Positions 46,738-49,243 of a stretch of DNA of 49,243 nt are shown one piece after another. Numbering within the stretch: position 1 is the first letter of the stretch; each line of letters opens with the position of its first letter. The stretch spans positions 1-49,243 of the forward strand of contig NZ_BATC01000015.1 in the NCBI RefSeq assembly GCF_000466985.1. Direction: 5' to 3'. Source of the DNA: Brevundimonas abyssalis TAR-001 (GTDB taxonomy: Bacteria; Pseudomonadota; Alphaproteobacteria; Caulobacterales; Caulobacteraceae). The notes below the pieces were generated by a model. The model searched no databases and was not told the origin of the DNA. It was given only the letters and a program-made list of their open reading frames with translations. The translations under genes and the position numbers were made by a program.

Positions 46738-48889
46738 GCCTGCCCGACTTCACCACCCTGACCTTCGACCAGACCGGCTCGGCCGCGCCCGCCCAAGGTG
46801 ACGGCTGGACCACGCCCGAAAAGATCACCGTTGATCCGGCCTACGGCGCCGCTGCGCTCGAGGGGCTCGATTTCGTCCACGGCCTGCCCGGCGTCGCGCC
46901 CTATCTGCGCGGCCCCTACCCGTCCATGTACGCCACCAACCCGTGGACCATCCGCCAGTACGCGGGCTTCTCCACGGCCGAGGCGTCCAACGCCTTCTAT
47001 CGCCGCAATCTGGCGGCCGGTCAGAAGGGCCTGTCCATCGCCTTCGATCTGGCCACCCACCGGGGCTATGATTCCGATCATCCGCGCGTGGCGGGCGACG
47101 TGGGCATGGCCGGGGTCGCCATCGACTCCATCCTCGACATGCAGACCCTGTTCGACGGCATCCCGCTGGATCAGATGTCGGTGTCCATGACCATGAACGG
47201 CGCCGTCCTGCCGATCATGGCGCTCTACATCATCGCCGCCGAGGAACAGGGCGTCAGCCGCGACAAGCTGACCGGGACCATCCAGAACGACATCCTCAAG
47301 GAGTTCATGGTCCGCAACACCTACGTCTATCCGCCGGCCCCCTCCATGCGGATCATCTCCGACATCTTCGCCTACACCGCGCGCGAGATGCCGAAGTTCA
47401 ACTCCATCTCCATCTCCGGCTATCACATGCAGGAAGCGGGAGCGACGGCGGACCTGGAGCTGGCCTACACCCTGGCCGACGGGGTGGAATACGCCCGCGC
47501 GGGCGTGGCCGCGGGCATGGACATCGACGCCTTCGCCCCGCGCCTCAGCTTCTTCTGGGCCATCGGCATGAACCACTTCATGGAGGTGGCCAAGATGCGC
47601 GCCGGGCGCCTGCTGTGGGCCTCGCTGATCCAGCGCGAGTTCGCGCCCAAGTCGGCCAAGTCCCTGGCCCTGCGCGCCCACTGCCAGACCTCCGGCTGGA
47701 GCCTCGCGGCCCAGGACGTGTTCAACAATGTGGCCCGCACGGCGGTGGAGGCCATGGCCGCCGCCCACGGCGGAACCCAGAGCCTGCACACCAACTCGCT
47801 CGACGAAGCCCTCGCCCTGCCCACCGACTTCTCGGCCCGCATCGCCCGCAACACCCAGATCTTCCTGCAGCGCGAAACCGGCATGACCGACAGCGCCGAC
47901 CTGTGGGGCGGCTCATACTATGTGGAGCGGCTGACGAACGACCTGGCCGCCCGCGCCCTGGCCCACATCGAGGAGGTGGAGACGCTGGGCGGCATGGCGA
48001 AAGCCATCGAGGCCGGCATCCCCAAGCTGCGCATCGAGGAAGCCGCCGCCCGCACCCAGGCCCGCATCGACACCGGCCAGCAGACCGTCGTCGGCGTGAA
48101 CAAATATCTCTCGGATCTGGCCGACGACATTCCGGTGCTCAAGGTGGACAACGCCGACGTCCGCGCCCGCCAGATCGACAAGCTGAAGCGCCTGCGCGCC
48201 GAGCGGGACGAGGCCGCCTGCCGGGCCGCGCTGGATGCCCTGAAGGCGGGCGCCGCCGGAAACGCCAATCTGCTGGAGCTGTGCGTCGACGCCGCCCGCG
48301 CCCGCGCCACCGTGGGTGAGATGTCCGACGCCATGGAGGCCGCCTTCGGCCGCCATGTCGCCGAGGTGAAGACGGTCAAGGGCGTCTACGCCGCCGAGGC
48401 CGGGGCCGACGCGAAACTGGCCCGCGCGCGCGGCATGGTCGCCGCCTTCGTCGAGAACGACGGCGGCCCGCCCCGCATTCTGGTCGCCAAGCTGGGCCAG
48501 GACGGCCACGACCGGGGCCAGAAGGTCATCGCCTCCGCCTATGGCGACATCGGTTTCGACGTGGACGCCGGGCCCCTGTTCCAGACTCCCGCCGAGGCCG
48601 CGAAACAGGCGGTCGACAACAATGTCCATGTGGTCGGCGCCTCGTCGCTGGCGGCGGGACACCTGACTCTGGTGCCGGAACTGAAGGCCGAGCTGGAAAA
48701 GCTGGGCCGCCCCGACATCATGATCGTGGTCGGCGGCGTCATTCCGCCCGGCGACGTGCCCGCCCTGATCGAGAGTGGGGCCGCGGCGGTCTATCCCCCC
48801 GGCACGGTCATCGCCGAGTGCGCCGTCGACCTGCTGGACAAGCTCAACGCCCGCCTCGCTACGCCCAGCCCCCCGCCGGGAAGCGCTAG
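46734..48889 (+). CDS. mutB: Methylmalonyl-CoA mutase large subunit (one apparent frameshift near 3' end)
   Basis: The catalytic, adenosylcobalamin-dependent subunit that interconverts methylmalonyl-CoA and succinyl-CoA in propionate and branched-chain catabolism. Substrate-site blocks [57 protein letters not shown] (in parts) and the cobalamin DxHxxG motif [12 protein letters not shown] are intact. As sequenced the frame overruns into the repeat region. Reading CTCGCTACGCC near 48859 as CTCGCCTACGCC gives the normal ending [11 protein letters not shown] with stop at 48889 and 718 residues, the usual size. Confidence 0.95.
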
Positions 48890-48898
48890 ATCACCGTC

Positions 48899-48921
48899 AT
48901 CGCCGGGCCCGTCCCGGCGAT
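48899..48921. repeat. REP-like palindrome after mutB
   Basis: ATCGCCGGG/CCCGGCGAT with loop CCCGT, flanked by CCGTC and CCATACGC, ten bases after the mutB stop. It belongs to the same family as the palindromes at 978-1108 and 2624-2683 and is placed to end the mutAB transcript. Confidence 0.75.
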
Positions 48922-49094
48922 CCATACGCACGGTCAGGGCGAAGGGGCCACCGGATGCGCCACCGCTTCCCGGCGCCCGATCCGTTTGTTTCCAATGGAT
49001 TGGCTGCGCCGCCGTCCCTGTTTACGCCCACCCTGTTTCAGCGCCCTTATACTCCCGTCCGGCGACAGGGATCAGCGCGGGGACGTGAGACGGT

Positions 49095-49243
49095 GAGACT
49101 CCATTGCACTGTTTTTTTTCGCTTCAGACCGTCGCCTGCTCAACCGCACGCTCCGAACGGGATTTCGGACATTTCGGACCCTGTTTTTTCCCGGGTCTTG
49201 CACTGCAATTGCACTGTTTTTCGCGTCCAGAGTCTCATTCGGG
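49095..49243 (+). repeat. TTGCAC repeat element, copies 4 and 5 at window edge
   Basis: Copy 4 is GAGACTCC-A-TTGCACTG followed by eight T (49095-49119). Copy 5 is TTGCAC-N5-TTGCACTGTTTTT (49198-49221), then seven bases and AGAGTCTCA (49229-49237). Between them are a third T-tract (CTGTTTTTTC, 49181-49190) and a tandem ATTTCGGAC doublet (49162-49179). So a left arm and a right arm enclose about 140 bp. Copy 5 reads LHCFS-R-PESH in one frame, as the copies at 8.0-8.4 kb do. The stretch 48922-49094 holds nothing else I can name. Confidence 0.75.

Noticed and set aside
48890..49088. C-terminal extension of MutB
   Set aside because: The extra 65 residues translate a REP palindrome; one missing base at about 48859 restores the normal MutB ending.

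Overview
The window is GC-rich chromosomal DNA from an alphaproteobacterium of the order Caulobacterales, most likely Brevundimonas or a close relative. The evidence is a set of lineage-typical genes: an SpmX-type polarity protein, a PopA-type degenerate GGDEF response regulator, a FlaEY-type protein beside two short flagellins and FlaG, a CC0125/CC1285-type lipoprotein, and a GyrA with unusual residues at the quinolone-binding positions. All genes look chromosomal and vertically inherited except a small phage-like block at 42.3-45.1 kb.

Layout. 0-7.4 kb: spmX (running off the left edge), mgtE, tRNA-Leu(GAG), a secreted GH3 glycosidase with a PA14 insert, a CPBP membrane protease and an AraC regulator. 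7.5-8.6 kb: an unrecognised HTH-containing protein whose gene carries three copies of a T-rich DNA repeat. 8.6-10.1 kb: a lone FliN-family gene divergent from lipB, then a DUF805 protein. 10.2-14.6 kb: an overlapping operon crcB-rluC-(TPR/2OG oxygenase)-gph-like-lipoprotein. 14.6-25.5 kb: membrane proteins, ispDF, a fused spermidine-synthase-like protein, pncC/cinA, tusA, yihY, popA, phhA and hspQ. 25.6-33.4 kb: ppx/gppA, then a minus-strand run gyrA-lipoprotein-aminotransferase IV-coaD-two secreted cyclophilins. 33.5-37.1 kb: sodC, an EamA transporter, ssb and two small envelope proteins. 37.1-42.2 kb: the flagellar filament locus flaEY-flagellin-flaG-flagellin with a sigma-54 promoter. 42.3-45.1 kb: an overlapping lysis cassette (spanin pair, L,D-transpeptidase-type lytic enzyme, holin-like protein) with a DUF2793 phage-type fibre protein. 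45.3-48.9 kb: mutA-mutB (methylmalonyl-CoA mutase). The last 350 bp hold intergenic repeats.

Two things cut across the annotation. First, about twenty otherwise normal genes are each interrupted by what looks like one missing base, mostly in G/C runs, and every case is repaired by adding one base. This points to uncorrected sequencing deletions, not pseudogenes, so genes are reported end to end through the break. Second, there are two repeat families: a common CCGGG-stem palindrome between genes, and a less usual element built on TTGCACTGTTTTT with GAGACTCC/GGAGTCTC arms, found inside the ORF at 7.5-8.4 kb and again at the right edge.

The best candidates for something little described are this in-gene repeat element and the orphan lysis/fibre cassette, which has no capsid or tail genes beside it and sits directly upstream of a flagellin gene.
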